Below, one piece after another: positions 9,192 to 16,879 of a DNA stretch of 18,661 bases (position 1 is its first letter; every line of letters starts with the position of its first letter). The stretch comes from Gemmatimonadales bacterium. GTDB lineage: Bacteria > Gemmatimonadota > Gemmatimonadetes > Gemmatimonadales > GWC2-71-9. The DNA lies in the NCBI GenBank assembly GCA_025924275.1, contig JAICEH010000009.1, positions 1 through 18,661 of the forward strand. The letters run 5' to 3'. The translations under genes were made by a program, and so were the position numbers. Below the pieces are notes generated by a model. That model made no database searches and had not been told where the DNA came from. It saw only the letters and a program-made list of their open reading frames with translations.

Positions 9192-11525
9192 TCAGGTCAG
9201 CCCGGCGTCGAGCCGTGCTGCCGCCACCGCCGCCTGGCCGTAGCTCACCGCCCCGTCATTCGGGCCGAGCCGCCCGGGCCGGAGGGGCTGGAGGCCCCGC
9301 GCCCGGAGCTCGCGCTCCACCGTCACGAGCAGCCGGGCATTCTGGAAGACCCCGCCGCCGAGCGCCACCGCGTCCAGCCTGGCCGCCCGGGCGGCCCGCG
9401 CGGCGGCCTCCGCCGCCCCGCGCGCGACGGCATCGTGGAAGGCCGCGGCGAGCGCGCGCCGGTCACGGCCGGCGCGCACCTGCTCACCCAGCGCCACGAG
9501 GAGCGGCAACGGGTCCAGGACCAGGATCCCCGCCTCCTCGGTCACCGGGAACGGCAGCGCCGGTCCCGCCGCGCTGCCGGCCAGCGCCTCGAGCTCCATC
9601 GCGGCCTGGCCCTCGTACCGGGAGCGGAGCCGGAGACCCAGCACGGCGGCGGCCGCGTCGAACAGCCGGCCGGCGGAGGAGTGCCGGGGGCTGTTGAGGC
9701 GGCGCTCGACCTGCCGGATGGCCACGTCCCGCTCCTCCTCGGCCACGCCGTCGAAGGCCCGGGCGAACGCCGCCGCGGCCGCGGGCTCGAGGCTGAGGTA
9801 GCCCAGGGCGGCGCGCCACGGCGCGCGGGCGGCGAGATCCCCGCCCGGGAGGGGTGCGGCCCGGAGGTGGCCGGCGCGGGAGAAGTCCACCAGGCCGCCC
9901 ACCAGCACTTCGCCGCCCCAGACGGTGCCGTCCAGCCCGTGGCCGGTGCCGTCGAACGCGAGGCCCACGGCGGGGCCCGTGCGGCCGTGTTCGGCGAGGA
10001 CCGCGGCCAGGTGCGCGTGGTGGTGCTGGACGGCCAGCACCGGCCCGAGACCGAGCTCCTCCGCCACCCGGGTGGAGAGGTACCCCGGATGGAGGTCGCG
10101 CGCCACCGCCCGGGGGACGATCCGGAAGACGGCGCAGAAGCGGTCGAGTGCCGCCCGGAAGTGGGCCAGGGCCTCGAGGCTCTCGAGGTCGCCGATGTGC
10201 TGGCTGGGCCAGGCCCGGTCGCCGGCCACCAGCGTGAAGGTGTTCTTGAGGTGCGGCCCGACCGCGACCAGCGGGACCGGACTGGCCACCGGCAGCGCGA
10301 GCGGCAGCGGCGCGTACCCGCGGGCCCGGCGGAGGAACACCGGTGCCGCCCCCGCCGGGCGGAGCACCGAATCGTCGTAGCGGGCCACGATCTCGCGGTC
10401 GTGGAGCAGGAAGCCGTCGGCGATGCCGCCCAAGCGGGCCCGCCCCTCCTCGATCCCGATGGCGATCGGCTCGTCGCTCCGGTTGCCGGAGGTCATCACC
10501 AGCGGCCGGCCCGCGGCGGCCAGGAGCAGCCGGTGGAGCGGCGTGTACGGGAGCATCACCCCGACCTCGGCCAGGCCCGGCGCCACCTCCGGCGCCAGGG
10601 CGGAGGGCCGGCGGAGCGGCAGCACCACGATCGGGCTCTCGGCGCCCTGGAGCAGCGCGGCGGCGGCCCCGTCCACCTCTGCCACCACGCGCGCGCCGGA
10701 GAGCCCCGCGACCATCACCGCGAGCGGCTTGGCCTCCCGGCCCTTCCGCGCGCGGAGGCGGGCCACGGCGGGGGTGGACGTCGCGTCCGCCGCGAGATGG
10801 AAGCCGCCCAGGCCGCGCACGGCGAGCACCCCGCCGGCCCGGAGCAGCGCCGCCGCGGCCTCGAGCGCCGCCTCGTACGCGTGACGGCCCGGACCGGGCG
10901 GGCGCCGGGGCTCACCCCCGGCCTCGTACCAGAGGGAGGGCCCGCACGCCGGGCAACTGTTGGTCTCGGAGTGGTGCCGGCGGTTGCCGGGCGTGCCGTA
11001 CTCGCGGAGGCACTCGGGACACTGCCCGAACGCCCGCATCGAGGTGCGCTCCCGATCGTAGGGCATCGCCTCGATGACGGTCCAGCGGGGCCCGCAATCG
11101 GTGCACGTGTTGAACGGGTAGCGGTGCCGGCGGTCGGCGGGGTCGTCCAGCTCCGCCGCGCATCGTCGGCAGAGGGCCACGTCCGGCGGGACGGGCTGGC
11201 GGTCGTCGGGGTCGGCGGCGCTGGCCCGGATGACGAACTCCGCGAAGCCCTCGGCAGCCGCCCCCTCGCGCGCCAGGCGGTCCAGCCGCGCGAGCGGCGG
11301 CGCCTCGGCGGCGAGCGCGCCGGCGAAGGCCTCCAGCGCCCCGGGCTCGCCTTCAGCGTGGATCTCCACCGCGCCGGCGGTGTTGCGGACCCAGCCGCGG
11401 ATGCCCTCGCGCAGCGCCAGCCGGTGCACGAATGGCCGGAAGCCGACCCCCTGGACCACCCCGGTGATCCGCAGGCGGACGGCCTCGGCGTGGGTGTCGG
11501 GGGCGAGGGCGGTGGGCATCGTCAC
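9192..11525 (-). CDS. hypF: HypF, carbamoyltransferase
   Basis: The protein has 777 residues from the GTG at 11525, which overlaps the hypB stop as GTGA; the ATG at 11519 is an alternative start. All HypF parts are in order: an acylphosphatase-like domain with VQGVGFRPFVHRLA (about 24-37), two zinc-finger pairs C119/C122, C141/C144, C169/C172 and C191/C194, a YrdC-like domain (about 215-400), and a Kae1-like domain with the metal-binding HHHAH motif (near residue 490). HypF turns carbamoyl phosphate and ATP into carbamoyl-adenylate and transfers the carbamoyl group to the terminal cysteine of HypE. The length is normal and no key motif is missing. Confidence 0.96.
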   Translation of the reverse strand: MTMPTALAPDTHAEAVRLRITGVVQGVGFRPFVHRLALREGIRGWVRNTAGAVEIHAEGEPGALEAFAGALAAEAPPLARLDRLAREGAAAEGFAEFVIRASAADPDDRQPVPPDVALCRRCAAELDDPADRRHRYPFNTCTDCGPRWTVIEAMPYDRERTSMRAFGQCPECLREYGTPGNRRHHSETNSCPACGPSLWYEAGGEPRRPPGPGRHAYEAALEAAAALLRAGGVLAVRGLGGFHLAADATSTPAVARLRARKGREAKPLAVMVAGLSGARVVAEVDGAAAALLQGAESPIVVLPLRRPSALAPEVAPGLAEVGVMLPYTPLHRLLLAAAGRPLVMTSGNRSDEPIAIGIEEGRARLGGIADGFLLHDREIVARYDDSVLRPAGAAPVFLRRARGYAPLPLALPVASPVPLVAVGPHLKNTFTLVAGDRAWPSQHIGDLESLEALAHFRAALDRFCAVFRIVPRAVARDLHPGYLSTRVAEELGLGPVLAVQHHHAHLAAVLAEHGRTGPAVGLAFDGTGHGLDGTVWGGEVLVGGLVDFSRAGHLRAAPLPGGDLAARAPWRAALGYLSLEPAAAAAFARAFDGVAEEERDVAIRQVERRLNSPRHSSAGRLFDAAAAVLGLRLRSRYEGQAAMELEALAGSAAGPALPFPVTEEAGILVLDPLPLLVALGEQVRAGRDRRALAAAFHDAVARGAAEAAARAARAARLDAVALGGGVFQNARLLVTVERELRARGLQPLRPGRLGPNDGAVSYGQAAVAAARLDAGLT

Positions 11526-12205
11526 CCCGAGGCGGCGGGGATTCCCGCCCCGGCCAGGCCGCGCAGGAAACCGAACCAGGCGTCGAGCCCCAGGCCGGTG
11601 TGGGCCGAGGTGCGGAAGAACCGCAGGCCGGGGTTCACCAGGCGCGCGTTCGCCTCCGCGAGGTCCGGATCGAAGGGCACGTGGGGGAGCAGGTCCACCT
11701 TGTTCAGCACGGCGTGGTGCGCGGTGCGGAACATCTTGGGGTACTTGAGCGGCTTGTCCTCCCCCTCGGTGACCGCGAAGAGCACCACGCGCGCCGCCTC
11801 GCCCAAGTCCCAGTTCGCCGGGCAGACCAGGTTGCCGACGTTCTCGATGAAGAGCAGGCGCGTCGCGGGCAGGTCGATCGCGTCCAGCGCCTCGAGCACC
11901 TGGCGGGCGTCGAGGTGGCAGGCCCCGCCCGTCACCACGGCCTGCACCAGGCGGGTGGTGTGCCGGGCCAGCCGGTCGGCGTCGTTCTGGGTCTGCACGT
12001 CGCCGGTGACCACGGCCATCGGGAGCTCGGCGTCGAGGGCGGCGAGGGTGCGCTCGAGGAGCAGCGTCTTTCCCGAGCCGGGAGAGGAGACCAGGTTGAG
12101 CGCCACCGTGCCGGCCGCGGCGAGGCGGGCGCGCACCTGCGCGGCGTACTCGTCGTTCCGGGCCATCAACCGCTCGCGCACCTCAATCGTCCGGACCGCC
12201 ATCAT
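11522..12205 (-). CDS. hypB: HypB, nickel-insertion GTPase
   Basis: The 227-residue protein uses one of two adjacent ATGs (12205 or 12202), both inside the end of hypA. The P-loop SPGSGKT (41-47), GDVQTQNDA, ENVGNLVCPA and NKVD (168-171) define the SIMIBI-class GTPase. The G-domain metal site is intact: Cys96 and His97 in GGACHL, and Cys128. HypB uses GTP hydrolysis to load nickel into the large subunit together with HypA. The N-terminus has neither a histidine-rich stretch nor the CxxCGC motif that some HypB proteins use for high-affinity nickel binding or storage. Confidence 0.96.
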   Translation of the reverse strand: MMAVRTIEVRERLMARNDEYAAQVRARLAAAGTVALNLVSSPGSGKTLLLERTLAALDAELPMAVVTGDVQTQNDADRLARHTTRLVQAVVTGGACHLDARQVLEALDAIDLPATRLLFIENVGNLVCPANWDLGEAARVVLFAVTEGEDKPLKYPKMFRTAHHAVLNKVDLLPHVPFDPDLAEANARLVNPGLRFFRTSAHTGLGLDAWFGFLRGLAGAGIPAASG

Positions 12206-12443
12206 CGAGCTCCAGGTAGTCGAGTCGCAGTTCCTCGCCGGGGGCGGCGACCAGGACCGGCCGGGCCCCGCGGAACGGGGGGATCCCGAGGAGGGTCTCC
12301 AGGCAGAAGGCCAGGTTGTCCCGCTCCACCCCCGCCCCGTCCCCCACGACCACCGCGACGGTGGTCACTCGCCCCAGCGCCTCGCGGCCCACCTCGCGTT
12401 CCGCGAGGCGGCACACTTCCAGGGCCAGGCTCATCTCGTGCAT
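12183..12443 (-). CDS. hypA: HypA-like nickel chaperone lacking the zinc domain
   Basis: The start was placed at MHEMSLA (ATG at 12443, overlapping the hyaD stop as TGATG) because HypA needs its free N-terminal Met-His-Glu for nickel. The result is 86 residues, against about 113-120 in the family. The nickel-binding start, the helix (SLALEVCRLAEREV), the first strands (VTTVAVVVGD) and the DNLAFCLETLL stretch are intact. The expected zinc ribbon (two CxxC pairs) is absent: the chain runs from RPVLVAAPGEE straight into LRLDYLELDDG, which matches the last HypA strand. There is no frameshift or stop in this region. It looks like a clean in-frame loss, not decay. Position between hyaD and hypB supports the identity. 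Confidence 0.85.
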   Translation of the reverse strand: MHEMSLALEVCRLAEREVGREALGRVTTVAVVVGDGAGVERDNLAFCLETLLGIPPFRGARPVLVAAPGEELRLDYLELDDGGPDD

Positions 12444-12946
12444 CAGGCCACCGCGCGCGGGCGGACGGCGTGGCCCCACGCCTCGAGCCGGGTGACGACC
12501 CGCGACGCCACCGCGTCCACCCCGGCCGCCACGACCGGGCTCAGCTCCGTGCCCCAGTCGCAGGCGAGCGGCTCGAGCCCGAGTGCGACCGCCTCGCCCG
12601 GCATCGTGCCCCGGAGGGTGGCGAGGGCGAAGACGTCGCGCAGATCCACCTGGTGGGGCGAGAGCCGGGTGGCGTAGCGGGTCGGGAGGTCCTCGCGCCC
12701 CAGTTCGACCGGGTCGCCCGGCTGGCCGCCCGCCGTGATCGCGTCGACCACGATGAGGCGCCGGGCGTCCTCGACCAGGGGGAGGAGGGTCATCCCCCAG
12801 ATCCCGCCCTCGGCGAGCTCCACCTCCGGCGGGAGCGTCCAGCCCTCCCGAAGACGCCGGAGGACGGCGAGCCCCAGCCCGTCGTCCCCCATCGAGAGGT
12901 TGCCCGCGCCGAGGACGACCGTCCCGGCCCGCGCGCGCTCAGTCAT
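12443..12946 (-). CDS. hyaD: HyaD-type hydrogenase maturation protease
   Basis: The 167-residue protein belongs to peptidase family M52. It cuts the C-terminal extension off the large subunit once nickel is in place. The sequence shows GAGNLSMGDDGLG (13-25), with Asp22 in the place of the nickel-sensing Glu16 of E. coli HybD, VVDAIT with Asp68, and SPHQVDL with His98, the other two metal-contacting positions. The ATG at 12946 lies inside the end of hyaC (8-bp overlap). The substrate is presumably HyaB of the same operon, whose extension is 15 residues. Confidence 0.93.
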   Translation of the reverse strand: MTERARAGTVVLGAGNLSMGDDGLGLAVLRRLREGWTLPPEVELAEGGIWGMTLLPLVEDARRLIVVDAITAGGQPGDPVELGREDLPTRYATRLSPHQVDLRDVFALATLRGTMPGEAVALGLEPLACDWGTELSPVVAAGVDAVASRVVTRLEAWGHAVRPRAVA

Positions 12947-13712
12947 CGACGAAGTGCACGTCCTTCGGCACGAAGCGCCCCCCGCTGATGATGGAGGAGA
13001 TCGAGCCCTGGTGCTCCCAGACGTCGGCCCGCGCCGCGAGGTAGATGTGGACCGGCACGAAGATGACGAACACCCAGGTGAGCACGTGGTGGAGGAACCG
13101 CACCGTCTGGAGTCCGCCCAGGAGGGGCACGGCCCAGTTGAACGCGCGGTAGAAGAAGCCGCCCGGCTCCGACTGCCCGTACATGATGAACCCGGTGATC
13201 ACCATCAGCACGGTGACCAGGTAGATCCCCGTGTAACTGAACTGCTGCAGCGGATTGTGCCCCAGGTAATGGGGCGCCCGCTCGGGCCGGATCATCAGGT
13301 AGAACCGGACCTGGTGGAACATGTTGGCGAAGTCGCGCGGGCGGAGGGGGAAGAGCGCCGTGAAGCGCTCGAACTTGTTGCCCGCCAGCAGCCAGTAGGC
13401 GCGCACGATGCCGGTGGCCACGAGGACGCCGGCGGCGGTGAAGTGGAGGAACCGCACCCACCCCATCAGGAACGAGCCGGAGGCCTCCCCGCGGCCGAGG
13501 AAGTACGGCCGGCCGATGTACAGGCCGGTGATGACGAGCACCAGGATCGAGAGGGCGGCCGCCCAGTGCATCAGCCGGAGCGGGGTGCCCCAGAGGTAGA
13601 CCCAGCGGTACTCGCCCTCCGGCTGGGCCATCGGCTTCCCGCCGAGGAGCCGGCGGAAGGGCCGCACCGGGGAGGGCTCCGGCGGCGCGGGCCGGGGCGA
13701 GGTGGCGGTCAT
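12939..13712 (-). CDS. hyaC: HyaC-type cytochrome b of [NiFe]-hydrogenase
   Basis: The 257-residue protein starts at 13712, where ATG overlaps the hyaB stop as ATGA. Four membrane segments are visible (about 50-66, 84-108, 160-177 and 205-225). Histidines His49, His90, His208 or His209, and His222 are in the right places to bind two b hemes. GHNPLQQFSY (151-160) is a family stretch. It anchors the periplasmic hydrogenase dimer and passes electrons from the distal FeS cluster to the quinone pool. The first 30 or so residues are Pro/Arg-rich and extra compared with shorter members; a start at Met28 is possible but would lose the overlap. Confidence 0.93.
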   Translation of the reverse strand: MTATSPRPAPPEPSPVRPFRRLLGGKPMAQPEGEYRWVYLWGTPLRLMHWAAALSILVLVITGLYIGRPYFLGRGEASGSFLMGWVRFLHFTAAGVLVATGIVRAYWLLAGNKFERFTALFPLRPRDFANMFHQVRFYLMIRPERAPHYLGHNPLQQFSYTGIYLVTVLMVITGFIMYGQSEPGGFFYRAFNWAVPLLGGLQTVRFLHHVLTWVFVIFVPVHIYLAARADVWEHQGSISSIISGGRFVPKDVHFVDD

Positions 13713-15424
13713 TGGGCCTTCGCCTCCATCACCTCCCGGCCGGTGGCATCGAGCACGTGCACGCCGCAGGCCATGCAGGGGTCGAAGGAGTGGACCGTGC
13801 GGAGGATCTCGAGCGGCTGGTCGTTACGCGCCAGGGGGTGGTTGTCGGTGAGCGCGGCCTCGTAGGCCCCCACCTGCCCCTGGGCGTCCCGGGGCGAGGC
13901 GTTCCACGTGGTCGGCACCACCGCCTGGTAGCGGCTGATCTTCCCGTCGGCGATCTGGACCCAGTGGCCGAGGGCACCCCGCGGGGCCTCGAGGAAGCCG
14001 TAGCCCTGCGCGGTGGCCGGCCAGGTGGCCGGCTCCCACTTCTCGCCGGCGAAGACCCGGGTGTCACCGTTCCGGATGCGGTCCACCAACTGGTCGTACC
14101 AGGCGGAGAGCTTCCGGGCGATGATCACGGTCTCGATCCCGCGGGCCGCGGTCCGACCCAGGGTGCTGAAGAGGGCCGGCGGGCCGACCTCGAGCCGGTC
14201 GAGCACCTCCTTGACCAGCGCCCGCACCTCGGCCTGGCCGGCGGCATAGCTCACCAGCGCGCGCGCCAGGGGGCCCACCTCCATTGCCATGCCGTCGTAC
14301 CGCGGCGCCTTCATCCAGGTGTACTTGGCCGAGTCCTGCACGTACTCCCACGGGGTGGGCGGGCCGGCATACTTGGGGATGGTCTCGCCCTCCCACGGGT
14401 GGAGCCCGGCGGCGTCGCCCTGCGGGTACTCGTACCACGAGGTCGAGATGAACTCCTTCACCTTCTGCTGGTCGTACTCCAGGACGCGGTCGAGGTTCCT
14501 GCCCGTCACGATGCCGCGGGGGAAGACGAACCGGTCGGTGTCCGCGATGCCCGCCTCGGGGAAGTCGCCGCAGCAGAGGTAGTTGCCCAGCCCGCCTCCG
14601 ATGGCCCCCCAGTCCTTGTAGAAGCCGGCGATCGCCACCAGGTCGGGCCAGTAGACCTGCTCCACGAAGGCCTGGGCCTGCCGGATGGTGCTCCAGATCT
14701 CGTTCAGCCGGACGGCGTTGATGGTGCCGGTGTCGTCCAGGTTGATCGCACACGCCATCCCGCCCACCAGGAAGTTCGGGTGCGGGTTCTTGCCGCCGAA
14801 GATGGTGTGGAGCTTCACCACGTGGCGCTGCCAGTCGAGCGCCTCCAGGTAGTGGCTCACGGCGAGCAGGTTCACCTCGGGCGGGAGCTTGTAGGCCGGA
14901 TGGCCCCAGTAGCCGTTGGTGAAGATGCCGAGCTGGCCCGAGTCCACGAAGGCCTTCACCCGCCGCTGGACCTCGCGCAGGTGGGCCTCGTCATTGTTGG
15001 GCCAGGGGGAGATCGAGCGGCCGATCTTCGCCGCCGCCGCCGGATCGGCCTTGAGCGCGCTGACCACGTCCACCCAGTCGAGGGCGTGGAGGTGGTAGAA
15101 GTGCATCACGTGGTCGTGCACGTACTGCATGCCGTGCACCAGGTTCCGGATGACGTTCGCGTTGGGCGGGATCGTGATGCCGAGCGCGTCCTCCACCGCG
15201 CGGCACGACGCGATGGCGTGGACCGTGGTGCAGACGCCGCAGATCCGCTGGGCGAAGGCCCAGGCGTCGCGCGGGTCGCGCCCCTTGAGGACCAGTTCCA
15301 GGCCGCGGAACATCGTGGTCACGGCCCAGGCGTCCGCGATGCGCCCGTTCTCGGCCTGCACCTCGATCCGGAGGTGTCCCTCGATCCGGGTGATCGGGTC
15401 GACGACGACCTTAGTTCTGGCCAC
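13709..15424 (-). CDS. hyaB: [NiFe]-hydrogenase large subunit, group 1
   Basis: The GTG at 15424 is preceded by a strong purine tract (AAGGGAGGGG on the - strand, 15437-15428) and begins VARTKVVVDPITRIEGH, the standard family start. This gives 571 residues. The open frame extends upstream to 15526, but that part lies inside hyaA and has no family resemblance. Nickel-iron ligands are Cys62/Cys65 in RICGVCTTVH (L1) and Cys550/Cys553 in DPCMACGVH (L2). Fifteen residues follow His556 and would be removed by HyaD. The subunit holds the Ni-Fe(CN)2CO centre that splits H2. The gene overlaps the small subunit end by 14 bp. Gene order and the L1/L2 motifs place it in the membrane-bound uptake group 1; the subgroup cannot be fixed by eye. 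Confidence 0.96.
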   Translation of the reverse strand: MARTKVVVDPITRIEGHLRIEVQAENGRIADAWAVTTMFRGLELVLKGRDPRDAWAFAQRICGVCTTVHAIASCRAVEDALGITIPPNANVIRNLVHGMQYVHDHVMHFYHLHALDWVDVVSALKADPAAAAKIGRSISPWPNNDEAHLREVQRRVKAFVDSGQLGIFTNGYWGHPAYKLPPEVNLLAVSHYLEALDWQRHVVKLHTIFGGKNPHPNFLVGGMACAINLDDTGTINAVRLNEIWSTIRQAQAFVEQVYWPDLVAIAGFYKDWGAIGGGLGNYLCCGDFPEAGIADTDRFVFPRGIVTGRNLDRVLEYDQQKVKEFISTSWYEYPQGDAAGLHPWEGETIPKYAGPPTPWEYVQDSAKYTWMKAPRYDGMAMEVGPLARALVSYAAGQAEVRALVKEVLDRLEVGPPALFSTLGRTAARGIETVIIARKLSAWYDQLVDRIRNGDTRVFAGEKWEPATWPATAQGYGFLEAPRGALGHWVQIADGKISRYQAVVPTTWNASPRDAQGQVGAYEAALTDNHPLARNDQPLEILRTVHSFDPCMACGVHVLDATGREVMEAKAQ

Positions 15425-16565
15425 GGTCCCCTCCCTTCGGCTCGGCGCCGGCCTCGACCACGGGGAGCTCGCGCCGGCGCTGCCGGGCGAGGTGCACGCC
15501 CGTGGCCGCGGCGTGGGCGGCGACACCGCCGAGCGCGCCCACCGCCAGGGCCGCGCCGATCAGGTCCACCTTCGACTCGACCCCGAACCCGGCAATGTCC
15601 GGCAGCCGCCCGTAGAACGGGGTCATGGAGTCCCAGAAGTTGGGCTCGGTGCACCCGATGCAGGGGTGCCCCGCGCCGATGGGCCAGCTCGTGGACCCGT
15701 TCCACATGAAGATGGGGCACGGCGAGAACGTCGCCGGCCCCTTGCAGCCCACCTTGTAGAGGCACCAGCCCTTCTTCGCCGCCTCGTCGTCGAAGGCCTC
15801 CACGTACTGCCCGGCGTCAAAGTTGGCCCGCTTGGGGCACTGGTCGTGGATCCGCGCCCCGTAGGCGAACGTGGGCCGGAGCTGCGAATCCACCGCCGGG
15901 AGCCGGCCGAAGGTGAGGAAGTGGACGATCGTGGCCGTGACCACGTCGGCGATCGGGGGGCATCCCGCGATGACGGCCAGCGGCTTGTCCTTGACCAGCG
16001 AGGGGATGCCCACCGCGCCGGTCGGGTTGGGGCGGGCCGCCTGCACGCTGCCCCAGTGGGCGCAGGCGCCCAGCGCGATCACCGCCTTGGCGCCCGCTGC
16101 CGCCTCCTCCAGCACCTCCTTCGCGGTCCGCCCCGCGATGGTCAGGTAGATCCCGTCCTCCGCCAGCGGCACCGAGCCGGTGACCACCAGCAGGTACTCG
16201 CCCCGGTTCTGCTCCATCACGTCGTGCTTGGCCCGCTCGACCGCCTCCCCCGCCCCGGCCATCAGCGCCTCGCTGTAGTCCAGCGAGATCATGTCGAGCA
16301 CCAGGTCGCCCACGGTGGGGGACCCCGAGCGGAGCACCGACTCCACGCAGCCGGTGCACTCCTGGAGCTCGAGCCAGATGACGCTCGGCCGCCGCATGGA
16401 CTGAAGGGCATGGGCCACCCGCGGGGTCATCGCCGTGCCGAGCCCCAGGACGATGGAAAGATCCCGGCAGTAGGCGAGGAACTCCCGGCGGCCGACGCCG
16501 CGGGACTCCAGGTGTTCGCCGAGGGTCTGGCCTTCGACCCAGGGGTGCGTCGTGGGGGAGAACAT
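15411..16565 (-). CDS. hyaA: [NiFe]-hydrogenase small subunit, group 1, Tat-exported
   Basis: The protein has 384 residues; GGGAGGTG (16578-16571, - strand) lies five bases before the ATG. The signal carries the Tat motif GRREFL (25-30) and ends near residue 54. Three FeS clusters carry electrons: proximal C70/C73/C168/C202, distal H240/C243/C268/C274, and medial C283/C302/C305. The proximal motif is ECTGC with Gly72, and WGSVQ has Ser173, so the two extra cysteines that build the [4Fe-3S] cluster of oxygen-tolerant Hyd-1/MBH enzymes are both missing and a normal [4Fe-4S] cluster is expected. A C-terminal hydrophobic helix (about 334-358) would anchor the dimer to HyaC. It is the first gene of the - strand block. 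Confidence 0.96.
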   Translation of the reverse strand: MFSPTTHPWVEGQTLGEHLESRGVGRREFLAYCRDLSIVLGLGTAMTPRVAHALQSMRRPSVIWLELQECTGCVESVLRSGSPTVGDLVLDMISLDYSEALMAGAGEAVERAKHDVMEQNRGEYLLVVTGSVPLAEDGIYLTIAGRTAKEVLEEAAAGAKAVIALGACAHWGSVQAARPNPTGAVGIPSLVKDKPLAVIAGCPPIADVVTATIVHFLTFGRLPAVDSQLRPTFAYGARIHDQCPKRANFDAGQYVEAFDDEAAKKGWCLYKVGCKGPATFSPCPIFMWNGSTSWPIGAGHPCIGCTEPNFWDSMTPFYGRLPDIAGFGVESKVDLIGAALAVGALGGVAAHAAATGVHLARQRRRELPVVEAGAEPKGGDRGQN

Positions 16566-16808
16566 CGGGGCACCTCCCGGAGAGTTCCGCTGTGGGGCGG
16601 TCGGACGGGCGGGCGGCGAGGCCTACGGTGCACCCCACCGGCGCCGGGCGCAAGCGGTTGGGACAAGCTGGGGACGGGCGGATGAAGGGCCCTTGAAACT
16701 CCGGTGAACCACGGAGGCCGCCCGAGGCCGAACCTGAAGGCCGTCTAAGGGTTGCGTGAGAGCTCGGACAAGACTGTAACGAGGTGCCCGTACTGCCCCG
16801 GAGGACTA

Positions 16809-16837
16809 TTGCCGGACGAACCCGGATGCGGTACATA
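16809..16837 (+). promoter_or_regulatory. Candidate promoter for the multiheme cytochrome
   Basis: TTGCCG (16809-16814) and TACATA (16832-16837) are exactly 17 bp apart, 43 bp before the ATG at 16880. They match the sigma-70 consensus at 4 of 6 and 3 of 6 bases. A second pair with the same spacing lies upstream, TTGCGT (16752-16757) and TGTAAC (16775-16780). Either may be real; both are weak matches. Confidence 0.3.
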
Positions 16838-16859
16838 GGATCGCGTTACCCCCAAACCA

Positions 16860-16875
16860 CTCGCCCCCGCGAGGG
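16860..16875 (+). promoter_or_regulatory. Hairpin covering the cytochrome ribosome binding site
   Basis: CTCGC (16860-16864) pairs with GCGAG (16869-16873) around a 4-nt C loop. The Shine-Dalgarno GAGGG (16871-16875), four bases before the ATG at 16880, starts inside the 3' arm. The hairpin could limit ribosome access; this is inference from a short 5-bp stem. Confidence 0.35.
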
Positions 16876-16879
16876 TACC

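Larger units (their letters stand above)
16566..16879. promoter_or_regulatory. Divergent intergenic region between hyaA and the multiheme cytochrome
   Basis: This 314-bp stretch has no supported gene. It must hold the promoters for hyaA (leftward) and the cytochrome (rightward). Three perfect palindromes are seen on the hyaA side: GGTGCACC (16627-16634), CCGGCGCCGG (16638-16647) and AAGGGCCCTT (16685-16694). The right half is less GC-rich than the surroundings, as promoters often are. No promoter for hyaA could be chosen with confidence. Confidence 0.55.

Noticed and set aside
12444..12479. Upstream start of HypA (12479)
   Set aside because: It would add 12 residues before MHE, whereas HypA needs Met-His at its N-terminus for nickel binding.
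9435..12677. Very long + strand open frame (1080 codons) opposite hypF, hypB, hypA and hyaD
   Set aside because: It has no family resemblance, is dominated by Arg/Gly/Pro/Glu/His, and lies opposite genes with clear catalytic motifs. Long antisense frames are expected at this GC content. The same holds for the + strand frames at 3559-5436, 7901-9040 and 13712-15709, and the - strand frame at 16745-18358.
15425..15526. N-terminal extension of the large subunit by 34 residues
   Set aside because: The extension lies inside hyaA and is Ser/Pro/Arg-rich with no homology to the family start. The GTG at 15424 has a strong purine-rich ribosome site and gives the standard start.
16645..16675. Sigma-54 type promoter for hyaA on the - strand
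   Set aside because: A TTGC-like element is present, but the GG element at the required distance is missing. No matching activator site was found.
16784..16879. Upstream start for the multiheme cytochrome
   Set aside because: It would place 32 residues before a lipoprotein signal. The ATG at 16880 has a ribosome site and yields a proper signal.
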